A stretch of DNA of 64,000 nucleotides from Lucinisca nassula (lineage: Eukaryota; Mollusca; Bivalvia; Lucinida; Lucinidae). Where the stretch lies: the NCBI GenBank assembly GCA_963580285.1, contig OY757017.1, positions 111,819,245 to 111,883,244 on the forward strand, written 5' to 3'. The stretch's first letter is position 1; each line of letters opens with the position of its first letter. The position numbers and the translations under genes are program-made. Shown here piece after piece: positions 1 through 9,806 of this stretch. The notes below the pieces were generated by a model, which worked only from the letters and a program-made list of their open reading frames with translations, ran no database searches and had not been told where the DNA came from.

Positions 1-389
1 TTGACAAACGTTTGTCAATAGACTCTTCCAATAAAAAAACGCCACTGATAGTGATAAATGGGGACCAAATCGTTTTGTTTTTGGCAAATTTTGAACCAGT
101 TATAATAATAATGAAAAAAAAAAAAAAAAAAGAATCAGTATATATTTTGCATAAGTTGTAGCAGTCTGAAGTAGCTGTACGTTCACCGACGTAGGTCTTG
201 TGTGCAGAATTAAAGGAAATACATAGAAAACGCAGAAATTGTAGTTTTTATGAACCAAAAGCTCAGCATGATAACAGGACCATGTAACGGACACCCCTTT
301 AAATCTCACTCTGTACTGAAAATTAAGGGGTTTATAGGTATATACATTATGTTTCTTTATCATAAGTTGTGTATACTCGTTATAATCCT
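1..389. other. Intergenic, no gene seen
   Basis: No convincing coding or RNA gene is visible. The stretch is AT-rich and holds an A homopolymer at about 114-131. Open frames here contain homopolymer translations and no recognisable domain. Confidence 0.6.
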
Positions 390-953
390 GACCCCGTTCA
401 TCGGGGCTTGAAGAAATAGATGGGCTGCATGATGCGTCCACGCAGAGCTGAAACCGGCCGCACATGAGTACTGGTAAACAGCCTAGAGGATCTAAGCCTG
501 CCCAGGCAAAGCGGTGCGAGTCGGACCGTCCATGCTTTTAAACTCTATTGGTTTCATTGTGCGACAGGGCTTGAGATGTAATTTCATCTCAATGTCGGGT
601 AAAAGTCCCACAAAACGATAACACATCCGTGTGCTATAGTGCATTTTCAAACCTCAAAAAGGCATTTTTTCTGATGAAAATTTGTGACATTTTTTCTTAT
701 TTATACTCCAAACATAGGTTTTGGGTGCTTGTTAGAACCGCCTCATCGAGCCGGTTCTAACGAGTACCCACAACCTATGTCTTGGAGCAGAAATAAGGAA
801 AATAATGTTTACCCCCGTAACCCCCGTTTTCTCTATATGAAGTGGGGTTTAGGGGGGTCTTTATATCACGGACTTGATCAAGTAATGAACGTCTCAAAAA
901 TGACGTGTACAGTGTTGACGGGGACGTTAAACCTCAAATCAGACAAACAAAAA
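390..953 (+). mobile_element. SINE-A copy interrupted by a MITE
   Basis: SINE-A is the commonest repeat here, about 300 bp long. It starts near GGCCCCCGCCCATCGGGG, has an internal segment TAGAGGATCTAAGCCTGCCC, and ends GTTGACGGGGACGTTAAACC followed by a CAAA-rich tail. In this copy bases 390-615 carry the first three quarters and 886-953 carry the last quarter including the tail. The missing middle is replaced by the hairpin MITE at 616-885, so the MITE inserted after the SINE. No tRNA-like A and B boxes are evident at its head, so the origin of the 5' region is unknown. Confidence 0.8.
616..885. mobile_element. Hairpin MITE (family H1) inside SINE-A
   Basis: This is a non-coding element of about 270 bp. 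It is built from an inner palindrome of about 70 bp (711-782; arm motif GGTTCTAACGAGTACCCACA) and a smaller inverted pair around CCCCGTTTTCTCTATAT. Its outer ends carry a weak inverted match around CATCCGTG / CACGGACTT. At least a dozen relatives occur in the window. It has no ORF, so it would depend on a transposase encoded elsewhere; the superfamily is not determined. Confidence 0.7.
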
Positions 954-989
954 CTCGTTATAATCGCCGTACGAGCAAACACAACATAT

Positions 990-1000
990 GTTTGGAATAT

Positions 1001-1066
<66 letters not shown>

Positions 1067-1396
1067 TCGGGTTTAACGTCGCTTTCAACAATTTTTCAGT
1101 CATATCACGACGGTGTCTGGTTGCGACAGGGAGCTCAATGCTCACGTTTATAGTGCTGCCTCACTGAAGTATCATGGCCCAGACACATTACATGATACCA
1201 CACCCAGTCACATTATCCTGACACTGGATCGACCAGTCCTAGCTCTACCCCGTAAATCTGAGTGCCAAGCGAGGAGCAGCTAGTACCATTTTTAACGACT
1301 TTGGTATGTCGCGGCCCGGGATCGAACCCGAGACCTCCCGTTCCCCGGAGCGGACACTCTACCAACTGAGCTATCGGGGCCGGTTTGGAATATAAG
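990..1396 (-). mobile_element. tRNA-derived SINE (SINE-C) with perfect TSD
   Basis: On the minus strand a tRNA-like head at about 1382-1310 contains a pol III A-box-like TAGCTCAGTTGGTAGAGTG and a B-box GGTTCGATCCC. A body of about 240 bp follows, ending GCGACGTTAAACCCGAATTC and then a long CA repeat. A perfect 14-bp target-site duplication, GTTTGGAATATAAG, lies at 990-1003 and 1383-1396. The CA microsatellite is therefore the SINE tail. The head is followed directly by SINE body, so this is not a functional tRNA gene. Confidence 0.9.
1003..1063. repeat. (GT)n microsatellite, SINE-C tail
   Basis: About 30 uninterrupted GT units lie between the 5' target-site duplication and the end of the minus-strand SINE-C body. 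The long overlapping valine/cysteine and threonine/histidine frames here are translation artefacts of the repeat. Confidence 0.95.
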
Positions 1397-2117
1397 AAGA
1401 AGAAGAATATCACACATTTTCGTTAGAAATGTAACTATTTTTGGAGATAGAAAAGAAATCGCTGTGTCAAACGGTGGATGCCATATACAAATGACATTGC
1501 GGGGCTTTATATATGCAATATATGCGCCTGATATTTCGGTTAAAATACCACTTAACTAGGTTGTATATCGACACCTCATGACTTGTAAATACATGTATAT
1601 TATCGATGACGCATTGCTCATTTTTTTTAATTTGATGGGAAGAGTTTTATTTCTGACTTTGACATTTTTGAGCTTGCAACCTCTTTGATGGAACCCGTTG
1701 CTAAATATAATAGAAGGACCAATTTTATTCCAGTTTTGCTATCATTTACCTTTAATGCAATCCACTAATTATGAAAAAAAAAACAAAAAAAAAAAAAAAA
1801 AAAAAAAACAATCGTCCCTAATATTTTCCGTGGATTATTTAAATGTTAGAATAATGTATAGGTCTATTCAGATCATAACTGTAAACTCACGATCTTGACA
1901 TATTTTATTGTCGTTGTTGTTGTTGATGGACTTGATAACAGTCCAACAACTTTTGCTCGTTAATTTCTCTAAACTCGTGGTTTTGCAAAGGATATAAAAT
2001 ACGGGGTGTATACCTAAGTCTGTATAGCACTTCAAATTCGTACAATTAAATATCAGACAGAATAAGGGGTGATATATGGACACCCCATATTTCATATAAA
2101 TTGTGGATTTACAGATT
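1397..2117. other. Intergenic, no gene seen
   Basis: AT-rich. It includes an A tract at about 1772-1808 and a short stretch at about 1499-1580 (GGGGCTTTATATATGCAATA) resembling the AT-rich core of the palindrome near 16.2-16.9 kb. Nothing else is recognised. Confidence 0.55.
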
Positions 2118-2182
2118 AGGGTGTTCAGAAGACACCGTGGTGTAGTGGCCTCACAAACCAAGGGTTGTGGGTTCTCCAGACA
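2118..2182 (+). mobile_element. SINE-D tRNA-like head fragment
   Basis: The sequence CACCGTGGTGTAGTGGCCTC followed by a degraded B-box region and GGGTTCTCCAGAC matches the head of SINE-D elsewhere (for example 13436-13520). No SINE-D body follows; an AT-rich AATAATAAT run does. It is a truncated fragment. Confidence 0.6.
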
Positions 2183-2720
2183 ATAATAATAACAATATAA
2201 TCATAATAATAACAAAACAAAAACAGAAGAACCGCCTTGGAACTGTCAGTTAGAAAAAAAACTGGGTGGGGAACTTTGGCACGGAACTAGCTGACCAATA
2301 AAATTAACTAATGGTCAATTCTGAGTACCTGTGCAATAAAATCAACTGTGATGCATAAACACTACGCCCATGATAAATTAATTACAGACACGCATTGTAA
2401 CATGGGTACGCGCAGTTATGCAAGCAAAAGGATTTATTTATTATTTTGACTTATAACGTATAGGGTGCATTCGGAGGAATGCCACATCTTGTTATATTTC
2501 GTATAAAAATATTCTTATTTTCAATATATTTTAAAGATGTACAATTTTAAACAAACTGCATTGCACTAATTATGAACAAAAAAAAAAAAAAAAAAAAAAA
2601 AAACTTAATTCGTCACTCATCAATGGTACAGTCTTCACTGTACAAGGTTGCATGTATAAAAGACTTTATTTATTAGTTTCTTCTCCTGACTGTAATGAGC
2701 ACTATGTCACGCTTCTTAGC
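2183..2720. other. Intergenic with A tract; short dispersed repeat
   Basis: Bases 2228-2250 (GAACCGCCTTGGAACTGTCA) recur with one change at about 22690-22712, marking a dispersed repeat I cannot name. An A tract lies at about 2578-2602. No gene is recognised. Confidence 0.5.
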
Positions 2721-2985
2721 ATTACGAAAACGCGCCTATTCAAATATATTGACAGTTTAACCACCAAAAATGAACATTTTCAGATAAAAAAAAAATCGGA
2801 TATTTTTCTTATTTCGTTTCAAAACATAGATTGTGGGTACTCGTTAGAACCGCATCGACGAGGCAGTTCTAAAGAGTATCCACAATCTAAGAAATTAGAA
2901 AAATAATATTTACCCCTGTAAACCTCAGTTTTGATATATAAAAAATTGGTTAAGGTGGTCAAAATTATATAGGCATGTTCGTGAT
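2721..2985. mobile_element. Hairpin MITE H1
   Basis: The outer ends are ATTACGAAAACGCGCCTATT at 2721-2740 and, inverted, TATAGGCATGTTCGTGAT near 2968-2985. The inner palindrome at about 2822-2889 has the family arms GGGTACTCGTTAGAACCG / TTCTAAAGAGTATCCACA. It is internally non-coding. Confidence 0.75.
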
Positions 2986-3329
2986 GGCAGTGCAAATATA
3001 TGAAATTGAACTTAAACTTTTATTTCGTTTTTTTTTTCTCAAGCACCTGCTATTGGCAGTGCGCGACAAAGGAAACCGGTTTCCGTCCGTTCGTTCGTCC
3101 GTTGGACAATCCCTCAACATTTGCGCTAACCCAAATGTTCAAGTCCACTTCTCAAGAACTACTATCTCAGACTGAACATAGCCTGTGTTGAAATTCTTGT
3201 TATTTTTATTTTTTATTATTATTTAAAATAATCTTGAAGGGCCGTAACGCACCCCCCACCCCCACAAAAAACTTAATTAACTAAGGCGAACCTCTTTTTC
3301 AACTCATGTGGGTCACTTTTCCGTAACAG

Positions 3330-3495
3330 GACACTTCGGCCCCAAAACCACCTCGGCCCCTAGACCCTTCGGCCCCTAGACACCTCGGCCCCAAAACCAC
3401 CTCGGTCCCACATAAAATTGAAACCCTAGACGGGTCGGCCCCCGGACACCTCGGCTCCTAGACACGTCGGCCCCATATACCTAGACACTTCGGCC
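3330..3495 (-). repeat. Left subterminal array, CGGCCCCTAGACACCT motif
   Basis: Roughly nine imperfect units of CCTCGGCCCCTAGACA-like sequence are separated by 10-30 bp. They are the inverse of the array at 5460-5617 and form the left end of the 2.29 kb element. Confidence 0.8.
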
Positions 3496-4017
3496 CCACT
3501 TTGCTTTTCACGGGGCTTCCACTTAAATTGGAGATCGGGTTGGATGCCCGATGAGTTTTTTTTTATTTGATTATTTTGATAGGGAGCCACGAATATTTGA
3601 ACCTATAATATATATATTTATATATTTATCATATATTATAACGTTACTAAATAGAAAATCTATATGTCCATTTAAGAAGAATGGAAGATACATTTGAAAA
3701 TTCCCCTCTTTTATTTCAATGTATAAGTCTAATTGCATTGCAGCATGCTTTCGAGCAGGCTCTTTTTTCTACATTTCTGCTCTTTTGATCATCTATAGGC
3801 TTTTTTATTATCCGAAATAATTCCACACCGCTAAAATACTTTTTAAATTAATTTCAATAAGAACATGATACCTAATTATCCTTATTAATTTGATGGAAAT
3901 CTGGATTGATAGGTGGATGGGGCCGTAAAAAAAATCATTCCTCGGTTTCGCCAATCATGGTGATGATGGGGGATAATCTTATATTTGTTAACATATTCAT
4001 ATATTAATTTATTTTTT

Positions 4018-4325
4018 GGCATCGGTAGCTAAGTCGGATGCGCGTCTGACTGGTGATCAGGAGGACGCAGGTTCGATACCTACCGGGGTCGGCAAACTTT
4101 CTTTCGTGGAGAATGATTATGAAACCTTTTTTTGTCGGTCATTCTCTCCCTTCTGCTGTTTCAAGAAGGGCAGTTGTCACTTTCTGGCGAAAAACAGGTG
4201 CACTGTATTGGTTAACCGCTTACGTATAAGCCGCCCAGGATAAGTATGGATAGGTAAACTGCCCGGCTCGAAAACCAACTAAAACAATGTTGACAGGGCC
4301 GTTAAACTCCAATACAAACACACAA
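4018..4325 (+). mobile_element. tRNA-derived SINE (SINE-B), full length
   Basis: The head at 4018-4095 is tRNA-like: an A-box region GGTAGCTAAGTCGGATGC and a B-box GGTTCGATACC. The body is about 200 bp (conserved GAAGGGCAGTTGTCACTTTC, then TGCACTGTATTGGTTAACCG). The tail is GTTGACAGGGCCGTTAAACT then CCAATACAAACA. The tail closely resembles that of SINE-A although head and body differ. Confidence 0.85.
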
Positions 4326-4739
4326 TTTTTTTATTATTTATTTATTTATTTATTTATTAGGTAATTATCAGTGTTCAGATTCGCAGAACTAGAACTATTC
4401 TCGTAAGTAAACTAATTAATTTAATGTATGCTTGCAATTCAAAAACTGCATGTAAAGCGGTACAGATCGGTTCAGATGGCAGAAGCAATATGATCAGGAT
4501 CTACACTGTTTGCAAAGATAAGAATTATCGTGTTCAGCGGAAATTAATGAATTTCAGGTTAGTACACTATTTAGCAAAAAGTTATACAAGAACAACTAAT
4601 TATTTAAGTTAGTAAAGTGTGAAGCTCAATAAACAACCAGGCGTTACTAATCCCTTTCCCCAATAAAGAGATCCTTGATGATAAACAGATCATTGTTATC
4701 AATTTTCACACATTTGATTGTCATTCTAGCTCATATTAA

Positions 4740-5230
4740 AGGCGGACAGTAACGAGTAAATTGTATAATTTATTTATTTATTTATTAGTCACATTTCTGA
4801 CTATCAGCCGCTCAAATTACTTGATACATGTGTACTATATGTATATATTAGTGGCAAACAGAGTAGATCTGGATGTGCACTGTGCGCAAAGTCTTCTCTA
4901 CTCGTATTTTTGTAGGAATTGCTCAGTATGTTTCCATTGTTATAATTTTTCACACATTTTGAAATTCCCATTTGATTGTTATTTCAGCTCATATTTAAAG
5001 ACGGCCAGTAACAACTATACTGTATAATTTATTTATTTATTTATTAGTCACATTTCAGACCCTCAAATTACTTGATACATGTATATTGTATTCATTTAAA
5101 ATTCGCAGACTGAATGACAGTGTAGATCCATATCAGATGGATCTGGATATGCACTGAGTGCAAAGTCTTCATGGCCCTATATATTTTTGTAGAAAAGGCT
5201 CATTGACTATCAGTATCAAATATTCACAAT
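4740..5230. repeat. Imperfect tandem duplication, about 270 bp unit
   Basis: Two units each start near TGTATAATTTATTTATTTAT (4764 and 5022). They continue with TTACTTGATACATGT and an AGTAGATCTGGAT / GGATCTGGATATGC segment ending in a GCAAAGTCTTC motif. TTTA simple repeats at about 4334-4360, 4770-4787 and 5027-5046 belong to the same structure. Confidence 0.6.
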
Positions 5231-5312
5231 TAGAACAACCAGCTTAACCCCACTTTTCGTGATGCTGACTCAAGCTGTCCTTAAGAGTGTACTCAGAGTA
5301 GTGAACGGTCTG

Positions 5313-5412
5313 ACTCGTACTGCTATTCCTGGCCAGGCTTAGAACCTCTAAGCGGTTTACCAGTAATCATGTCACAGGCTGTCGGTTTCTTGAAGTCCCG
5401 ATGAGCGGGGCC
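5313..5412 (-). mobile_element. SINE-A fragment
   Basis: It contains CAGGCTTAGAACCTCTAAGC and ends at CCCGATGAGCGGGGCC, the inverse of the SINE-A 5' half. The tail half is absent. Confidence 0.65.
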
Positions 5413-5459
5413 GATTTTAACATGATATACATGCCCATACCTTAAAAGGTATCAAAAGT

Positions 5460-5617
5460 AGGGCCGAGGTGTCTTTGGGGCCGAGGTGTCTAGGGGCCGA
5501 GGTGACAGTGGGGCCGAGGTGTCTAGGGCCGAGGTGACTAGGGCCGAGGTGTCTAGGGCCGACTTGGTTTTGGGCCGACCTGTCTAGGGGCCGAGGTGGT
5601 AGTGGGGCCGAAGTGTC
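5460..5617 (+). repeat. Right subterminal array, GGCCGAGGTGTCT motif
   Basis: About nine units of GGGGCCGAGGTGTCTAG-like sequence, the inverted counterpart of 3330-3495. The array ends exactly in the candidate terminal repeat GGGGCCGAAGTGTC. Confidence 0.8.
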
Positions 5618-6494
5618 TGGAAATCAACAAAGTAGCTCTGTGGTCGGTTTGTGTGTGTATGTTGTATTATGGTCCGGAGGCCTACAGTACCAAATAAAAT
5701 ATATTCTGTTCTATTCTGTAGCAAAATTTAATTATTGAGATCACCTTTAGAACTGTTCGGATATTGTCAGAATCGCCTTACTTATGTTTCTGCAAACTGA
5801 AAGACATGCACACACCCGTATATACACTCTTGGTATAAAAGTGGTAAATATTCTTGACCACTCCATGACTGTTCAGATTTTATGAACTTTTCGGAAAGCA
5901 AATGAACACTTTCCGCAACAATTTAACTACTCTACTTAAACTAGAAATTTGGAAGAAATATAAAACTTTAACGCATGTATGACTAGCGGTCTTTTTTGGG
6001 TCATTGGCAAACAGTGTGGAACCAGATCAGATGTCGCACAACGCGGTGTCTGATCTCAGTTTACATTCTTTGCTTAGCGTACTTACATTTTTGTTAAACT
6101 TTCTACACACACACACACAAAAAAAAAAACACCCGACACCCCTATAATTGGAAATGGACCACTCCAAACTCATGGGTTCACAATAACTGCTGATATATTG
6201 TTTACAATGAATTTTAAGCATTATCAATTTCAATGGCCATACAATTTGCACACTCAATAAAGGCTTTTAACGATTGCTTTTCTCCGATCATAAATCGTCT
6301 CTACCTAAGGAGTTTATGCTGCTGTTCCTTACACTAGCATTGGCTGGTCAAATTATCTATGGTCTTATCTCACCAGTAGTGATCCTCCGCTGGACAGTAG
6401 GGTCATTTAACTAACATGCTTATAATTGAGTACCGGGTCTGTAAGACTTTCATTGGTTGAAATGCATTATTTAGTTATTTTTCACGATATTCAA
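5618..6494. other. Intergenic with one hairpin H2 copy
   Basis: No gene is recognised. At 6006-6077 lies a copy of hairpin family H2: GGCAAACAGTGT..GATCAGAT, a short loop, then ATCTGATC-type arms and ..TTCTTTGC. The rest is AT-rich. Confidence 0.55.
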
Positions 6495-6762
6495 TTTCGA
6501 CCCCCGCCGATCCGGACATGAAGAAATAGATGGACTGCATGATGCTTCCACGCAGAGCGGAAACTGACTGCACATTAATACTGGAAAACCGCTTAGAGGA
6601 TCTAAGCCTGCCCAGGCAAAGCGCGTATAAACCCTATTGGTTTCATTTGGCGACAGGTCTTGAGATGTCTTTTCAATCCCATATAATTGGAAGTAACGTC
6701 TTCAACATGACCTATACAGTGTTGACGGGGACGTTAAACCTCAAATCAAACAAACAAACGAT
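6495..6762 (+). mobile_element. SINE-A
   Basis: A slightly diverged copy from CCCCCGCCGATCCGGACATG to GTTGACGGGGACGTTAAACC and a CAAACAAACAAA tail. A deletion of about 15 bp follows CAGGCAAAGCG. Confidence 0.8.
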
Positions 6763-7534
6763 ATTCAGTTTTACTCATATCCGCTCAAAGTGTAATTATT
6801 GTAGGAATGCACATTGCTAATTGTTCAGACATAACGAAAACACATCTGTGTGAAATAGAGCTCTCTTTCAGTTCTCTAAAAAATGTTAACCCAGATATGA
6901 GGCATATATATATATTAAACATATATACAGCCCCACAATACCAACCCAGATATGAGGCATATATATATTATACTTATATAAAGCCCCACAATGCCCTTTA
7001 TGTATGTCGCCCCACAATTATTACGTTCACGAAAAGTACAAAAAAATCCTTGTTTTTATTCGTCTTCTCTAGTGCCATACAGACGGGAAATTTGGTAAAC
7101 GTGTATGCCTCTACGTTACGTGGTTCGGAGTAAAGCCCCAGTCTCACTGTCACGTAGTGAGGGCTATGCTTTACTACATGTAGATTAATTTTGCGCCGTT
7201 TTGTAGAGAAGCGATACCAAGCAATAACTACAAAACCCACTGAAACGTAATAAAACGTAGAAAGTATATTAGGGCGTCGGAAACCGAAAGTTATGCGTAT
7301 TAACGCGCTATACTGCTTTTTACGTTTTATACGTATTGACGTTTTAGTGCGTTTCTTTTCGTACGGGTTTTTGCTAGGTATACGCTACGCTGAGAATTTT
7401 TAAGCAAACGCAGCTGGGTCACATATTTGGCTATATATAGCCATGTGCACTACGCTCCAAATAGCAATTTTGTTGGAAAGTAACTGTCCTGTTGGCTACA
7501 TGCTAGATTTCATGATCAATCTCACCGAAAGAAT

Positions 7535-7645
7535 GATGCCGACCCCGGCATGTATCGAACTCGGGTCCTCCTGATCACCAGCCAGACTAGACTTGTCCAA
7601 GTCCCTACATTTACATTGCATCCGACTGAGATATCGAGGCCGGCG
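7535..7645 (-). mobile_element. SINE-B head fragment
   Basis: On the minus strand it resembles a tRNA-like SINE-B head (GATATCTCAGTCGGATGC, then a diverged B-box region). Only the head and a short body remain. The equivalents in the palindrome arms are at 15545-15625 and 17535-17620. Confidence 0.6.
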
Positions 7646-7667
7646 AATACATTTGTATCACAAAAGT

Positions 7668-8030
7668 TTATCCTGCCCGCGCCCATCGGGCCTGACGAAA
7701 CACATGGGCTGCATTATGCTTCCACGAAGAGCTGAAACCGACCCGCAAACGAATACTGGTAAACCGCTTAGAGACTCTAGGCCTGCCCAGCCAAAGCAAA
7801 ACACGAGTACTGGTAAGCGTCTTAGAGGATCTAAGCCTGCCCTGGCAATGCAAAGCGAGTCAGACCGTCCATGCTTAGAAACCTTATGGGTTTCTTTGGG
7901 CGACACGGCTTGAGATGTCATTTCATCTCAATGTCGGATAAATATTCTACAAAATTGGACGCAACGTCTCCAGAATGACCTTTACAGTGTTGACGGGGAC
8001 GTTAAATCTCAAATCAAACAAACAAAACCT
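7668..8030 (+). mobile_element. SINE-A with internal duplication
   Basis: It runs from GCCCGCGCCCATCGGGCC to a CAAACAAACAAAA tail. The central TCTAGGCCTGCCCAG/CAAAGC segment is present twice (about 7780 and 7830), making this copy about 60 bp longer than usual. The left palindrome arm (15180-15517) shows the same duplication, so it predates copying of the arm. Confidence 0.75.
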
Positions 8031-8212
8031 CAACAATTAAATTCAATTTTTGGTTCGATTGTTTGACAAACGACCCAAATTAAAAATGGGTTTTAGGTTT
8101 TCTTTGCTTAAGTCCACGTGGCTTTCACAAATTTGTAGGAAAATAGCCGCGTTGAGGTCAGAGTATTGCGTCAGAGTGTTATCTATAGAATTTGGACTGG
8201 AATCAAGTGTTG

Positions 8213-8288
8213 TGTTTGACAAACAGTGTAGACACAGATCAGACGCCGCTGAACGCGATGTCTGATCATGGTCTACAATGTTTGCTTA
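8213..8288. repeat. Hairpin H2
   Basis: An imperfect palindrome: GACAAACAGTGTAGACACAG ATCAGACG on the left and CGATGTCTGATCATGG TCTACAATGTTTGC on the right. It is one of more than ten copies of this hairpin family. Confidence 0.7.
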
Positions 8289-8465
8289 CAGTACGCGATA
8301 TCGGATCAGGGTCTATACAAATATCTTACACTACAGGTCTGTAAAAGTTAGTGTTGACGGGGACGTTAAACTTCAAATCAAACAAGTAAAACTGTAAAAG
8401 TTAAGCGAAATGTCAACAGTTAACGTAACCGTTCAGGATCATTTTCCAACCTAGACTCAGATATC

Positions 8466-8765
8466 CGCTCCCGCCCATAGGGGCTTGAAGAAATATATGG
8501 GCTGCATGATGCTTCCGCGCAGAGCTGAATCTGGCCCGCACACTAGTACTGGTAAACCGCTTAGAGGATCTAAGCCTGTCCAGGAACCGCGGTGCGAGGC
8601 GGACCGTCCATGCTAATAAACCCTATTGGTTTCATTGGGCGACAGGGCTTGAGATGTCATTTCATCTCAATGTCGGGTAACGGGCCCACAAAATTGGAAG
8701 CAACGTCTCCAAAATGACCTTTACAGTGTTGACGGGGACGTTAAACCTCAAATCAAACAAACAAA
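8466..8765 (+). mobile_element. SINE-A
   Basis: A full-length copy from CCCGCCCATAGGGGCTTG to the CAAACAAACAAA tail. It interrupts the arm-like repeat; the uninterrupted sequence is seen at about 18360-18380. Confidence 0.85.
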
Positions 8766-8988
8766 GTGCTTCAATGCTTTGATTTATAAAACTTGATATT
8801 TTTCATTATTTCGGCTGCAAACGTAGATTGCGGGTGCTCGTTAGAATCATCCGCAATCTGTAGAATGTATGGTTCAATGGTAGTTTTTACGAATGTAGGG
8901 AAAAATGTCACAGGAATAAACAAGAGGGCCAAATGGCCCTATATTGCTCACCTGTGTACCAGAAACTCTAATATTGATGTTTTAAGAA

Positions 8989-9276
8989 TGCCCATCGGGG
9001 CTTGAAGAAATAGACTGGGCTACATGGTGTTTCTATGCAGAGCTGGAACCAACCACACATGAGTACTGGTAAACAGGTTCTAAGCCTGCCCAGGATGAGT
9101 GATGCCAGTTGGACACCGTCCATGCATAATGACCCTATTGGTTTCACTGGGTGGAAAGGGCTTAAGATATAATTTCACCTCGATGTCGGGCAAATGTCCC
9201 ACAAAACTAGAAGCAACGTCTCCAAAATGACCTACACTGTGCTGACAAGGATGTTAAACCTCAAATCAATAAACAA
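8989..9276 (+). mobile_element. SINE-A, diverged
   Basis: It starts at GCCCATCGGGGCTTGAAG and ends at GTTAAACCTCAAATC plus AATAAACAA. Multiple substitutions make it one of the older copies. Confidence 0.75.
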
Positions 9277-9510
9277 GGGCAGGTAACTCCAAAATTGGTT
9301 GTCTCGTGCAGCCGAAAAAAATCAAACTCTATGTAGACTGAATGTCTCTCCTGATTATCTGCAAGTTTGATGAAGATCAGATCAGAAATGGCGGAGAAAA
9401 GTTGGTAACGTCGTTTGTCCATTGTAAATCTATGGGAAAATTGTTCGCACTTTAAGGGCTGTAACTGCAAAACCTAATGTCAGATTCAAGCCAAATTCAA
9501 ACTCATCTGA

Positions 9511-9806
9511 AAGCCCCCGCCCATAGGGGCTTGAAGAAATATATGGGCTGCATGATGCTTCCACGCAGAGCTGAATCCGGCCCGCACACTAGTACTGGTA
9601 AACCGCTGAGAGGATCTAAGCCTGTCCAGGAACCGCGAAGCGAGGCGGACCGTCCATGCTAAGAAACCCTATTGGTTTCATTGGGAGACAGGGCTTGAGA
9701 TGTCATTTCATCTCAATGTCGGGTAAAAGTCCCACAAAATTGGAAGCAACGTCTCCAAAATGACCTTTACAGTGTTGACGGGGACGTTACACCTCAAATC
9801 AAACAA
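9511..9806 (+). mobile_element. SINE-A with TSD
   Basis: A full-length copy flanked by AACTCATCTGA (about 9500-9510 and 9807-9817). It is inserted into the CCAAATTCAAACTCATCTGA segment of the tandem array. Confidence 0.85.

Larger units (their letters stand above)
3330..5617. mobile_element. Candidate 2.29 kb DNA transposon with arrayed ends
   Basis: Inverted termini GACACTTCGGCCCC (3330-3343) and GGGGCCGAAGTGTC (5604-5617) match perfectly. Behind each terminus is an array of the same motif in inverted orientation. The interior has no transposase ORF; it holds a complete tRNA-derived SINE, a tandem duplication and a SINE-A fragment. I see no clear target-site duplication, so the superfamily is open. 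Arrayed subterminal repeats are typical of transposase-binding regions in several cut-and-paste families; applying that here is inference. Confidence 0.6.
6879..8917 (+). repeat. Third copy of palindrome-arm sequence
   Basis: The segment matches the right arm of the 9.9 kb palindrome in direct orientation (about 16855-18520). Shared parts are AACCCAGATATGAGGCATAT repeats, the GCAATAACTNCAAAA region, a SINE-B head, a SINE-A, an H2 hairpin and a final GCTGCAAACGTAGATTGCGG block. An additional SINE-A (8466-8765) sits where the right arm reads straight through CAGATACAAGTGCTTC. The arm sequence is therefore itself a dispersed repeat of at least 1.7 kb. Confidence 0.8.

Noticed and set aside
661..700. 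Hammerhead-like CTGATGAAAATTTGTG
   Set aside because: No second core strand GAAA or closing stems follow; part of a MITE.
905..1153. Protein frames with long Val/Cys or Thr/His runs
   Set aside because: Translation of the (GT)n SINE tail.
1310..1382. tRNA gene on the minus strand
   Set aside because: A and B boxes are good, but the sequence continues into a SINE body with a CA tail and a perfect 14-bp TSD, so it is a SINE head.
4018..4095. tRNA gene on the plus strand
   Set aside because: The same head is repeated at 15545, 17535, 36600 and 58110 with a shared SINE-B body; no acceptor-stem pairing.
7550..7913. Several overlapping ORFs sharing PRRAET.. or CGSVSALRGSIMQP peptides throughout the window
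   Set aside because: They are translations of SINE-A in different frames and strands.
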